From assembly GCA_017404385.1 (NCBI GenBank), contig JAFRCK010000023.1:62001-126000 (forward strand): a stretch of DNA of 64,000 bases, in the 5' to 3' direction. A model generated the notes under the pieces. The model did no database searches. It saw only the letters and a program-made list of their open reading frames with translations, and had not been told where the DNA came from. The translations under genes and the position numbers were made by a program. The DNA is from Bacilli bacterium. Lineage in GTDB: Bacteria > Bacillota_I > Bacilli_A > RF39 > UBA660. Every line of letters begins with the position of its first letter. Position 1 is the stretch's first letter. Below are positions 18,476-26,780 of this stretch, in pieces.

Positions 18476-19237
18476 ATGTTTATAATAAATTTAGTAGATA
18501 AAGATGATAAAAGAATTGAGTTGCTAAAAACTAAGTCTCAAATTGATATAGATAGATTTACAACTTGCTTTGAAGGACCAGAATATCTTTTAAGGGAATT
18601 AGGATTAGATGATACTTATAAAATTGAAGTATTAGAATATTTAAAAAAAGATGCTGAACCTAAAATACTAAATTTTACTGGTTCAAAATATAGAAACGTT
18701 ATTTATAATTATAATAATATGGATTATTTTAAAGGAATATCAAGTTTAGAAAGAAGTATTTATAAAACTTATTTTAATAATGAATTATTATTTCAAGATA
18801 CTAAAAAAGATAAATATAGTGATAAAAAGAAGGCTGAAATATATAAGATATTTGATATATTAAAATCTAATTCTAGTGATTATAGAGAAAAATTATCTAA
18901 TGCAGTTTTTAACTATTTTAAAGATTATTATTCTGCTTTTAAAAACTTTTATAAATACATTATTGAATTTTCAAAGAAAGAAAAGTTGATTTATCCTCCA
19001 GGGACACTAGAATCTATAAATTCACTTATAATTCGTATGCAAGATAAAATATCTGGTAAAGCTAATGAAACAAATATAGATTTAAGTTTAGAAGATAATG
19101 TGGATAGTATTTTAGCAAATCCATTATCAGAAATAGATGATCAAGTAAGTGAATTAGATATGTTTTTAGATGAACATGGCATTTCTGAAGAAGAAAAGAA
19201 AAGAGTGCTAGATAATAAAATAAAAAAAATTAATTAG
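18476..19237 (+). CDS. Hypothetical protein (253 aa)
   Basis: Unrecognised charged, helical cytoplasmic protein. It follows the surface protein gene by 3 nt, with its ribosome-binding site (AAGG) inside the preceding stop region, so the two form an operon. The acidic C-terminal tail (about 200-253) contains a segment SEIDDQVSELDMFLDEHG. No motif supports a function. Confidence 0.72.
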   Translation: MFIINLVDKDDKRIELLKTKSQIDIDRFTTCFEGPEYLLRELGLDDTYKIEVLEYLKKDAEPKILNFTGSKYRNVIYNYNNMDYFKGISSLERSIYKTYFNNELLFQDTKKDKYSDKKKAEIYKIFDILKSNSSDYREKLSNAVFNYFKDYYSAFKNFYKYIIEFSKKEKLIYPPGTLESINSLIIRMQDKISGKANETNIDLSLEDNVDSILANPLSEIDDQVSELDMFLDEHGISEEEKKRVLDNKIKKIN

Positions 19238-19255
19238 GGATATTTCCCTTTTTTT
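19236..19255 (+). terminator. Intrinsic terminator before the xer gene
   Basis: AGGGA (19236-19240) pairs with TCCCT (19245-19249), then T residues. The next gene's ribosome-binding site follows at once, so some read-through is likely. Confidence 0.65.
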
Positions 19256-19267
19256 GGTGGTGAAAGT

Positions 19268-20161
19268 ATGGAAAAAATTATTAAGTTTTTAGATTATTTG
19301 GATAATCAAAAGAATTATTCTGATTATACTATATTAAATTATAAAAAAGATATTGAAGAATACTATGAATTTTTGAAAGAAAAAAAATATTCATTTGATA
19401 ATATGGACTATAAAAAATGTGTTGATTATTTATTATTTTTAGAAAAAAAAGATTTAAAGAAAACTAGTGTTTCTAGAAGACTAAGTTCTCTTAGAACTTT
19501 TTACAAGTTTTTAGTATTAAATAATTATGTAGATTCTAATCCTTTTTTATTAGTTTCTTCACCAAAAAAAGAAAAGAGAATACCCAAATTTATTAATTAT
19601 CAAGGAATAGATGAAATTTTTAATATTCCTAATTTAAATACACCGGATGGGCAACGAGAAAGAGTAATTCTAGAAGTATTATATGGATCAGGTGTACGTG
19701 TATCAGAACTAGTTAGTATTAAAATTAAGGATATAGATTTTAATAATAGAACTATATTAATATTTGGAAAAGGTAGTAAAGAGAGATTAGTTTCTTTTGG
19801 AGAACCAGCTTTAGATGCTATCAAAAACTATTTGGAAGATGGAAGAAAAGTATTATTAGGCGAAATAAATAGTGATTATTTAATAGTAGGTAAAGAAAAA
19901 GAAAACTTAACAACAAGAAGAATAGAACAAATTATTAATGATTTAATAAAAGAAACCAGTATAAAAATGAATATAACACCTCATATGTTTAGACATACTT
20001 TCGCAACTCATCTATTAGATCAAGGCTGTGATCTAATCGCAGTTCAAGAATTGCTAGGGCATGAATCATTATCATCTACTGAAATCTATACTCATGTATC
20101 AAATGAACATTTAAGAGAAGTATATATGAAATGTCATCCTAGAAATTTTGACAAAAAATAA
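19268..20161 (+). CDS. xerD: Tyrosine recombinase of the XerC/XerD type
   Basis: A 297-residue recombinase, the length of the chromosome-dimer resolution enzymes. The N-terminal SAM-like core-binding domain (about 1-95) has KTSVSRRLSSLRTFYKFL. The catalytic domain shows Arg in GSGVRVSEL, Lys in FGKGSKER, the HMFRHTFATHLLDQG box, LGHESLSSTEIYTHV with the second His, and the nucleophilic Tyr. Length, context without phage genes, and intact motifs favour a housekeeping Xer protein over an integrase. XerC and XerD cannot be told apart here. GGTGGTGA precedes the start. Confidence 0.9.
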   Translation: MEKIIKFLDYLDNQKNYSDYTILNYKKDIEEYYEFLKEKKYSFDNMDYKKCVDYLLFLEKKDLKKTSVSRRLSSLRTFYKFLVLNNYVDSNPFLLVSSPKKEKRIPKFINYQGIDEIFNIPNLNTPDGQRERVILEVLYGSGVRVSELVSIKIKDIDFNNRTILIFGKGSKERLVSFGEPALDAIKNYLEDGRKVLLGEINSDYLIVGKEKENLTTRRIEQIINDLIKETSIKMNITPHMFRHTFATHLLDQGCDLIAVQELLGHESLSSTEIYTHVSNEHLREVYMKCHPRNFDKK

Positions 20162-20176
20162 TTGTTACTGTATTAT
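20148..20176 (+). promoter_or_regulatory. Promoter of the 20201/20908 pair
   Basis: TTGACA (20148-20153), a 17-nt spacer and TATTAT (20171-20176). The -35 lies in the last codons of the xer gene. Confidence 0.78.
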
Positions 20177-20200
20177 ATTTGCTTATCAAAGGGGATTATT

Positions 20201-20911
20201 ATGGATATTATAGATATTAGTAGAGAAAAGCTAGACTCGTTTCGTACAATAAAAAAAGATATTGTATGGGTAGATAATAATTATGTATATAAAAAAGATT
20301 TTACTTTTGAAAGAAAAAAGGATTTGTTCGAAATATTAAGAACGTTTGAAGAAACAAAAGACTGTATTTTGCCAGAGAAAAATTTATATCTTAATGGTAA
20401 TCCATTTGGTTATATAACCAAGTATGATAAAGAAAAAGATAAATTAACAAAAAGAATAATAAAAGGAGATTTATTACATAAGGAAAAACTATTAATAATT
20501 AGAGAATTAATTCGTATAATAAAAGAAATACATAGTGTTGGTTTTACCCATGGAGATTTTCATACAGATAACATATTATATTCAAAAAATGGAGTTAAAT
20601 TAATAGATTTTGATAATTCTACTTTAAGTGGTGAATCTACTGAGATTTATCATAATGGTAAGATAAAAGCAGACATGGCTTTATTAAATATAGATATATT
20701 AAATATACTTGGTGATAAAGTAATAACTGTTGAATCTCAGTTAATACCATTTATTAAATGTTTGGATATTAGTGAAGATTATAAATCATATTTAATCGCA
20801 TCTATATCATATAAAGATAGTGTTAAAGAAATATATCCAGATAAGTATTTAGAAGAAATAAACGGAAAGTTAGAAACACAAGTAAGAAAACTAATTAGGA
20901 GTATAAAATGA
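20201..20911 (+). CDS. Protein kinase-like/phosphotransferase-fold protein (236 aa)
   Basis: A member of the kinase-like superfamily (lipopolysaccharide-kinase/RIO-like). The catalytic loop THGDFHTDNILY and the metal-binding LIDFDN are clear. An N-terminal lobe with a Lys-rich beta region is present, but the glycine-rich loop is weak. ATG 20201 follows AAAGGGGA by 6 nt; a TTG at 20162 has no ribosome-binding site. It overlaps the Smr gene by four bases (ATGA). Possibly a small-molecule or protein kinase; substrate unknown. Confidence 0.8.
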   Translation: MDIIDISREKLDSFRTIKKDIVWVDNNYVYKKDFTFERKKDLFEILRTFEETKDCILPEKNLYLNGNPFGYITKYDKEKDKLTKRIIKGDLLHKEKLLIIRELIRIIKEIHSVGFTHGDFHTDNILYSKNGVKLIDFDNSTLSGESTEIYHNGKIKADMALLNIDILNILGDKVITVESQLIPFIKCLDISEDYKSYLIASISYKDSVKEIYPDKYLEEINGKLETQVRKLIRSIK

Positions 20912-21168
20912 TAGATATTTTTACAAATAATTTACCTCATATGGATTTACATGGGGAAGATAGAATAAACTCAATAATAAAAGTAGATGAGTTTATAAAT
21001 GATAATATAAAATTAAGAAATAAAAAAATAGTTATTATTCATGGTATTGGAGAAGGAATTCTTAAAAAAGCAGTACATGATTATTTAAAAAAAGATAAAA
21101 GAGTATTAGATTATAATTTAGGAATAAATAATGGTGAAACTATTGTCTCTCTTAAATTTGACAAATAA
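20908..21168 (+). CDS. Stand-alone Smr-domain protein
   Basis: 86 residues that are essentially one Smr domain, the nuclease-like module at the C-terminus of MutS2. Signatures are MDLHGEDR at the start and IIHGIGEGILKKAVHDYL in the centre. The C-terminal beta strand GETIVSLKF is present. No MutS2 core is attached. Smr proteins act on branched DNA or on RNA and collided ribosomes; which applies cannot be told. Translationally coupled to the kinase-like gene (ATGA). Confidence 0.88.
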   Translation: MIDIFTNNLPHMDLHGEDRINSIIKVDEFINDNIKLRNKKIVIIHGIGEGILKKAVHDYLKKDKRVLDYNLGINNGETIVSLKFDK

Positions 21169-21185
21169 TTATATCTATATATAAT
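21158..21185 (+). promoter_or_regulatory. Upstream promoter of the repeat-protein gene
   Basis: TTGACA (21158-21163), a 16-nt spacer and TATAAT (21180-21185). The -35 lies in the last codons of the smr gene. Confidence 0.72.
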
Positions 21186-21199
21186 AGATGTCAATTCAA

Positions 21200-21312
21200 A
21201 AGGGGGACTTTTCTTATATTTAAAATATAAAAAAATACCCAATTTATTTGACAAAATATGAGGTTTGTGTTAGTATAAAACACGTTTCATTTAAAAAGAA
21301 GGGGGACTTTTT
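21200..21312 (+). repeat. Duplicated leader/ribosome-binding-site segment
   Basis: AGGGGGACTTTT occurs at about 21201-21212 without a start codon. It occurs again at about 21300-21311 directly before the ATG of the next gene. Each copy lies about 45-50 bp after a TTGACA promoter box. Confidence 0.6.
21248..21276 (+). promoter_or_regulatory. Downstream promoter of the repeat-protein gene
   Basis: TTGACA (21248-21253), a 17-nt spacer and TAGTAT (21271-21276); a TATAAA overlaps 3 nt later. Confidence 0.65.
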
Positions 21313-23556
21313 ATGAAAAACTCAACTTTTATAAGGGATTTATTAGTAAAAGTATTATTAATTGTTATTTTTATATTTTTATTAATGTATTTATTCCCAA
21401 TGCCAAATTTATCACCATTTTATAGTTCTATATTTAATGATAATGTACAAACTATGAAAGATGCGGCTGAAGATTACTATACTACTGAAAGAATGCCTAA
21501 AGATGAAGGTAAATCAACTAAGATGACTTTAAAAGAAATGGAGGAAAAGAAGTTAGTTCTTCCATTCGTAGATAAAGATAATAAATCTTGTGATAAGAAT
21601 AAGTCTTATGTTGAAGTTACTAAGTTAAAAGATGAATATGAATTAAAGGTATCTTTAACTTGTGGTAAAGAATCAAATTATATTATCGAAAAGATTGGTT
21701 GTTATAATTTCTGTCCAACTGGTACTTGTACATTAGCGGATATTAAGAATCAAGAACCAGAAGCTAAACCAGTAACAACAAATACTGATAAGGATGGTAA
21801 CGTTACTGTTAATGTTCCAAGTGGAAGATATGTTTATGAATATGAATATGTTAAAAATCATTACAATGAAAATTGGACATTAGGTTCATGGAGAAATACA
21901 AAAGTATCTGAAAATGATAATGTTAAATTGAATGATACTAGAACTCAATATACAGGTCAAAAGAAAGTTACTTCAGGAACAAAATTATATGAACAAATAT
22001 CATACGGATATAAAGATAATTGGACATATGATAATGATTGGACTACAGAAGTTAAAACACAAACAGATAATTTAAAGTTATGGAAAGAAAGAACTTTATA
22101 TACTGGTGATAAAAAAGTAGAAAAGAAAACTACTGAATATGAACATGTTAAATATGGATATAAAGATAACTGGACATATGATAATGATTGGACTACAGAA
22201 GTTAAAACACAAACAGATAAATTAAAATTATGGAAAGAAAGAACTTTATATACAGGTCAAAAGAGAATAGCTAACAATACTACTGAATATAGACATGTTA
22301 AATATAAAACAACTGAAAAGTGGAATGAAACTGGATGGTCTACTAAAAAAAGAACAGAAACAACTGATACTAAGTTAGTTGGAACAAGATATACAGTTTC
22401 TAAGGATATAACTACTACAACTAATACATGTACTGGTTATACTACTGATTCTAATTGGTATACAAGTAAACCAGCTGATACTAGTTCAAGAAAATATGAT
22501 TCAACTCCAGTTAATAGTAAAACTGAAAGTGGAGATTGGAAGTTAATAGATGGATCATATGCATCTAGATATAGTATGTCAACATATGTTGGTAATAGAT
22601 GGTATGAATTCTTATATTCTCAAATGGAAACTTGTACTGTTGCTTGTAATGGTCAATCTAGAATAAGAATGTATTATTATAGAGTTTATGAAAAAGGTGC
22701 AGGTAAAACATTATATCAATATAGATATTGTACACCTAAGTCAAGTTCTACAACTAAAACAGATACACAAGTTGTAACTGATTTAAAGACTTGGCAAGAT
22801 AAAGGTTATAAGTTAATTAAGACTGAATATAACTATAAAGTAAGAACAGTTACTAAAGAAGCAATAGGTGATATATGGACAAACAGTAAAACTAGTCCAA
22901 GTGGATATGAGTATACTGGTGAAACTAGAACAAAGACTACATATACTTATGAACAATTAAATAAATGGGTAACTAATAAAGATTTATTAGGAGAATATAC
23001 ATATAATATTAATACAACTAAACAATATAAATATGCATATAATAACCCAACAAGATATATAGAAGACACTAAATGGACAAATAGTAAAACTAGTCCAAGT
23101 GGATATGTATATACTGGTAATAGTAAGACTACTACTACTGTATCATTTGAACCATTAAATAAGTGGGTTACAAGTACTAGTGAATTAGGAGAATATACTT
23201 ATAACACTAAAACAACAAAACAATATAAGTATAAATATAATAATCCTGAAAAGTATGTTAAAGATACTATCTGGACTACAGAAAATGTAGCAAGACAAGG
23301 ATATGAATTAACTGGTAGAACTAAAGATACTTCTAAGACTACTTACATAGATTTAGGTATCTGGGTAAATAGTAAAAGTGAACTTGGTGAATATACTTAT
23401 AATGTTCAATCAAGAACTCAATATAGATATAGATATAGAGAAGTTACAAATAATAAAGAATATAAATGGGCAACTAAGAATCCAGGTGATGGTTGGGAAC
23501 CAACTGGTAATTCAAGAAAAAAATATATAGCTGATACAGCTAATAGACAAAAATAA
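21313..23556 (+). CDS. Large membrane-anchored extracellular repeat protein (747 aa)
   Basis: One N-terminal membrane segment (about 11-30) without lipobox or LPXTG, so probably anchored by its N-terminus. Residues 38-135 form a Cys-containing module like that of the 17345 protein. The rest is Thr/Tyr/Lys/Trp-rich. One repeat type (period 50 residues) includes YDNDWTTEVKTQT twice in almost identical form. A later type (period about 60 residues) includes SKTSPSGY and ELGEYTYN three times. A central Cys-bearing insert lies at about 370-480. A surface-exposed, adhesive or structural role is inferred. GGGGGAC is the ribosome-binding site; two promoters lie upstream. Confidence 0.8.
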   Translation: MKNSTFIRDLLVKVLLIVIFIFLLMYLFPMPNLSPFYSSIFNDNVQTMKDAAEDYYTTERMPKDEGKSTKMTLKEMEEKKLVLPFVDKDNKSCDKNKSYVEVTKLKDEYELKVSLTCGKESNYIIEKIGCYNFCPTGTCTLADIKNQEPEAKPVTTNTDKDGNVTVNVPSGRYVYEYEYVKNHYNENWTLGSWRNTKVSENDNVKLNDTRTQYTGQKKVTSGTKLYEQISYGYKDNWTYDNDWTTEVKTQTDNLKLWKERTLYTGDKKVEKKTTEYEHVKYGYKDNWTYDNDWTTEVKTQTDKLKLWKERTLYTGQKRIANNTTEYRHVKYKTTEKWNETGWSTKKRTETTDTKLVGTRYTVSKDITTTTNTCTGYTTDSNWYTSKPADTSSRKYDSTPVNSKTESGDWKLIDGSYASRYSMSTYVGNRWYEFLYSQMETCTVACNGQSRIRMYYYRVYEKGAGKTLYQYRYCTPKSSSTTKTDTQVVTDLKTWQDKGYKLIKTEYNYKVRTVTKEAIGDIWTNSKTSPSGYEYTGETRTKTTYTYEQLNKWVTNKDLLGEYTYNINTTKQYKYAYNNPTRYIEDTKWTNSKTSPSGYVYTGNSKTTTTVSFEPLNKWVTSTSELGEYTYNTKTTKQYKYKYNNPEKYVKDTIWTTENVARQGYELTGRTKDTSKTTYIDLGIWVNSKSELGEYTYNVQSRTQYRYRYREVTNNKEYKWATKNPGDGWEPTGNSRKKYIADTANRQK
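22006..22257 (+). repeat. Near-identical 102-bp in-frame tandem repeat pair
   Basis: 22006-22107 and 22156-22257 differ at about four positions, with a 150-bp (50-codon) period, within the repeat-protein gene. Confidence 0.9.
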
Positions 23557-23581
23557 GCGAAAATTATTCGCTTATTTTTTT
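23552..23581 (+). terminator. Intrinsic terminator after the repeat-protein gene
   Basis: AATAAGCGAA (23552-23561) pairs with TTCGCTTATT (23567-23576), followed by T residues. Confidence 0.88.
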
Positions 23582-23615
23582 TCTTGTGTTAAAATGAGTT
23601 AAAGGAGGTATTAAT

Positions 23616-25778
23616 ATGACAATTGATGTTTTAGTTGAAATAAATATAAATAAGAAAGATAAAACTTTCTCTTATAATGTTCCTGAGACTATGATTAATG
23701 AAATATATTTAGGTAAAAGAGTATTAGTACCTTTTGGTAAACAAACTTTAGAAGGCTTTATATTAGGTATACATGATAAACAAGATACTGATTTAAAAGA
23801 TATAATTAAAGTAATAGATAAAGACTCTATTTTAAATAAAGAATTATTGGAACTTGGAAAACGAATTAGTGAAGATAGTGTTACAAACTTAGTGTCTGTT
23901 TATCAATCTATGCTACCTAAAGGTTATAAAGCATCTATTAAAAATACTGTTAAAGAAAAAACAGTTTTATATGTGAAATTAAATAATATAAATAATGTAA
24001 AAGAATATTTAACTAAAACAAAATCTAAGAATCAAATAGAAGTATTAAATAAACTATTAATAAATGATTTACCATTAAGAGATTTAAATACAAGTTCAGT
24101 TAATACTTTGGTAGAAAAAGGATTAGTTACTAAATACAGTAAAGAAGAATATAGACTTAATAATGAAAGTGTGGATAAGGTTGTTACAAAGTTAAATACT
24201 GATCAAGAAAATGCTTATAATAAGATAATTAATAGTGATAAAGATGTAATTTTATTAAATGGAGTAACTGGTAGTGGTAAAACAGAAATATATATGTCTT
24301 TAATAGATAAAGTTCTTAGTGAAGGAAAAGAAGCAATAGTATTAGTGCCTGAAATTAGTTTGACACCTCAAATAATACAAAGATTTAGATCTCATTTTAA
24401 AGAAGAAATAGCTGTTTTACATAGTGCATTATCTGATGGTGAAAGATATGATGAATATAGAAAGATTATCAGAAAAGAAGTTAAAATAGTTATAGGAGCA
24501 AGATCTGCTATTTTCGCACCATTTACTAATATAGGAATAATAATTATAGATGAAGAACATTCTAATACATATAAACAAGATCATAATCCTAGATATAATG
24601 CTATAGAAGTAGCCTTTTTAAGAGGAAAAACATATAATGCTAAAGTAGTACTAGGTTCAGCAACACCAACAATAGAAAGTTATGCAAGAGCTAAAAAGGG
24701 GTATTATGAGCTAGTAGAATTAAAAACAAGAGCAAATAATGCAGTACTTCCATTAGTTAATATAATAGATATGACTAAAGAAATTAGAAAAGGTAATAAG
24801 ATGTTTTCTAAAGAATTATTATTATCTATAGAAGATAGATTAAATAAACAAGAACAAATATTATTATTAATTAATAAAAGAGGTTATTCTAATTATTTGA
24901 TGTGTGAATTTTGTGGAAGTGTAAGAAAATGTCCTAATTGTGATATTACTCTTACTTATCATAAAACAAGTGATATGAATAGATGTCATTATTGTGGTTA
25001 TGCAGAGAATAATACTAAAATATGTTCTGATTGTAAAAAGGATAGTTTAAGACAAATGGGATATGGTACTGAAAAAGTAGAAGAGGAATTGATAAAATTA
25101 TTTCCAAATATAAGAACACTTAGAATGGATATCGATACAACTACTAAAAAAGGATCTCATGAAGAAATAATAAAATCATTTATGAATCATGAAGCAGATG
25201 CTTTAATTGGTACACAAATGATAGCTAAAGGTCTTGATTTTCCATTAGTAACATTAGTAGGAGTAATAAACGCTGATACTATACTTAATTTACCTGATTT
25301 TAGATCGTGTGAAAGAACTTATGATTTACTTTCTCAAGTATCAGGTAGAGCTGGCAGAAGTTCATTACCAGGGAAAGTAATTATACAAACATATAATCCA
25401 GATAATTATTCTATAAAATTATCTAAAACTCATAATTATGAAGAATTCTATAATGAAGAAATAAAAATAAGAAAGAAATTATATTATCCTCCATATTCAT
25501 TTATTGCATTAATAAAGATAGGTGGTAAAGATTTTAAAGAAACTATTAATGAATCAAATAAAATAGGTGATTATTTAAGAAATAAAGTTGAAAAAGAAAT
25601 AGTATTAGGACCATCAGTAGGATCAGTATCTAGAATTAATAATATATACTACTTTGAAATAATTATTAAATATAGGGATAAACAAAAGATTATAGATCTA
25701 TTAAATGAAATAAAATCATTAACTGAAAATAATAGAAAAATAAAAGTAGAATTTGACATAAATCCTAATAGTTTATAA
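23616..25778 (+). CDS. priA: Primosomal replication restart helicase PriA
   Basis: A 720-residue superfamily 2 helicase that reloads the replisome at stalled forks. The N-terminal DNA-binding part (about 1-185) is followed by Walker A GVTGSGKTEIY, the DEEH box in IIIDEEHSNTYKQ, GSATPTIES, and a zinc-binding insert with eight Cys (from CEFCGSVRKCPNCD to CSDC). Motifs V-VI include GTQMIAKGLDFP and QVSGRAGR. Length is normal (Bacillus about 800, others 700-740). AAAGGAGG precedes the ATG. Its last 68 bp recur after the next gene. Confidence 0.96.
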   Translation: MTIDVLVEININKKDKTFSYNVPETMINEIYLGKRVLVPFGKQTLEGFILGIHDKQDTDLKDIIKVIDKDSILNKELLELGKRISEDSVTNLVSVYQSMLPKGYKASIKNTVKEKTVLYVKLNNINNVKEYLTKTKSKNQIEVLNKLLINDLPLRDLNTSSVNTLVEKGLVTKYSKEEYRLNNESVDKVVTKLNTDQENAYNKIINSDKDVILLNGVTGSGKTEIYMSLIDKVLSEGKEAIVLVPEISLTPQIIQRFRSHFKEEIAVLHSALSDGERYDEYRKIIRKEVKIVIGARSAIFAPFTNIGIIIIDEEHSNTYKQDHNPRYNAIEVAFLRGKTYNAKVVLGSATPTIESYARAKKGYYELVELKTRANNAVLPLVNIIDMTKEIRKGNKMFSKELLLSIEDRLNKQEQILLLINKRGYSNYLMCEFCGSVRKCPNCDITLTYHKTSDMNRCHYCGYAENNTKICSDCKKDSLRQMGYGTEKVEEELIKLFPNIRTLRMDIDTTTKKGSHEEIIKSFMNHEADALIGTQMIAKGLDFPLVTLVGVINADTILNLPDFRSCERTYDLLSQVSGRAGRSSLPGKVIIQTYNPDNYSIKLSKTHNYEEFYNEEIKIRKKLYYPPYSFIALIKIGGKDFKETINESNKIGDYLRNKVEKEIVLGPSVGSVSRINNIYYFEIIIKYRDKQKIIDLLNEIKSLTENNRKIKVEFDINPNSL
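25711..25778 (+). repeat. priA 3'-end direct repeat, copy 1
   Basis: The last 68 bp of priA, matched by 26563-26629. They share an exact 22-nt block (about 25741-25762 and 26592-26613) and a conserved C-terminal reading, KVEFDIxPN. Confidence 0.8.
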
Positions 25779-25786
25779 ATTAAGAC

Positions 25787-25815
25787 TTGCTTTAGTAGTA
25801 TTATTTCTATATAAT
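25787..25815 (+). promoter_or_regulatory. Promoter of the 25834 gene
   Basis: TTGCTT (25787-25792), a 17-nt spacer and TATAAT (25810-25815). Confidence 0.7.
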
Positions 25816-25833
25816 TTTAATAGGAGGTATAGT

Positions 25834-26565
25834 ATGAGCGAAACAAAAGATAAATATTATCTTAGAGAAGAGTTTAAAAATGATTATTTAAATGAAGATA
25901 GGATATTTTTTCACTCGGGTTATGATGATCATGATCAAATAGGCAATTTTAATGATATTGAAGAAAATGAATTTATAGGAATTCTTGTTAATCCAAAAAG
26001 TTTTGGTATGATTATCCCAAAAGTTTTAGAGGGAGATCTTTTTATGATGTATGAACCAGAAGATTCTTCAAGGAGTTTTCCAGATTCAATAAATACAGCT
26101 TTGAAAAGTTTGGTTGTTGATGATTCACTAGGGATTCCATTAATTGTAAAAAAAATAAGAGACAATAAAGTTCAAGAAATTTTATCGGGAGAAGAATTTT
26201 TAATTAGAACTACTGGTCCTGATTCTATATATGGTGATATAGATTGGACTGAACTTCCTGAAAAAGAAATATCTTTTCAAAATGAAGTATATAGAACAAT
26301 AAAGGATAATAATGCATATGTTGATTGTATGTGTTCAGAGCATAGATGGGGATATGTTAAAATAGATGATTATTTTAAAAGTCTATATGCGGATACAACA
26401 TTAGAAAAAAAAGAAGACTTAGTAACAGTATTAAAAGCAATAAAGGATGTATCTAAAAAGAAATTTGATGAAGAAGAAAAGAAAGCACTAGATAGATTAC
26501 ATAAAGTTGCTGAGGTTGATAACTTATTATATGATGAAAAAAAATCAGGTAAGAAAAATATGTAA
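25834..26565 (+). CDS. Hypothetical protein (243 aa) between two copies of the priA 3' end
   Basis: Unrecognised, acidic and probably cytoplasmic. Residues about 1-160 look mixed alpha/beta, with several Gly/Asp-rich turns. The C-terminal 70 residues form a charged helix ending in GKKNM. TAGGAGGTAT is a strong ribosome-binding site, and the gene has its own promoter. Its stop codon is the first triplet of a second, degenerate copy of the priA 3' end, so it may have arrived by insertion or duplication behind priA. Function unknown. Confidence 0.72.
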   Translation: MSETKDKYYLREEFKNDYLNEDRIFFHSGYDDHDQIGNFNDIEENEFIGILVNPKSFGMIIPKVLEGDLFMMYEPEDSSRSFPDSINTALKSLVVDDSLGIPLIVKKIRDNKVQEILSGEEFLIRTTGPDSIYGDIDWTELPEKEISFQNEVYRTIKDNNAYVDCMCSEHRWGYVKIDDYFKSLYADTTLEKKEDLVTVLKAIKDVSKKKFDEEEKKALDRLHKVAEVDNLLYDEKKSGKKNM

Positions 26566-26629
26566 AATCATTAATTAAAATAATAAAAAGTTAAAAGTAG
26601 AATTTGACATAAAACCTAATAATTTTTAG
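26563..26629 (+). pseudogene. Remnant copy of the priA 3' end
   Basis: A 67-bp segment similar to 25711-25778, with small indels. It still reads KVEFDIKPNNF-stop in the matching frame but has no start, so it is a fragment. Confidence 0.75.
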
Positions 26630-26636
26630 TAAAAAT

Positions 26637-26655
26637 GCCTTGTAAAAGGCTTTTT
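26637..26655 (+). terminator. Intrinsic terminator before rpsB
   Basis: GCCTT (26637-26641) pairs with AAGGC (26646-26650), loop GTAA, then TTTTT. Confidence 0.75.
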
Positions 26656-26668
26656 CTTATGCTATAAT
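26640..26668 (+). promoter_or_regulatory. Promoter of rpsB-tsf
   Basis: TTGTAA (26640-26645, inside the terminator hairpin), a 17-nt spacer and TATAAT (26663-26668) with an upstream TGC. Confidence 0.7.
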
Positions 26669-26669
26669 A

Positions 26670-26780
26670 TGGGTGCTTTTTATAAAAAAATGCACAAATA
26701 TTGATTTATGAACCGAGTGCTAGTAATAGTGGGGATTAAAGAAGAGATATTTGGAAGTGAAACAAAAGGAGGAATTTTTT
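26670..26780 (+). promoter_or_regulatory. rpsB 5' leader, possible autoregulatory RNA
   Basis: An approximately 105-nt leader separates the promoter from rpsB. It can form small helices (GGGTGC with GCAC near 26671-26695; TGCTA with TAGTG near 26717-26731). Such leaders often bind S2, but I recognise no named family. Confidence 0.35.

Noticed and set aside
19268-20161. Tyrosine recombinase as a sign of a prophage or integrative element
   Set aside because: Length and motifs fit housekeeping XerC/D, and no phage, excision or attachment-site features lie around it.
22006-23450. CRISPR-like direct repeats
   Set aside because: The repeats are in frame, protein-coding, of variable length and without spacers.
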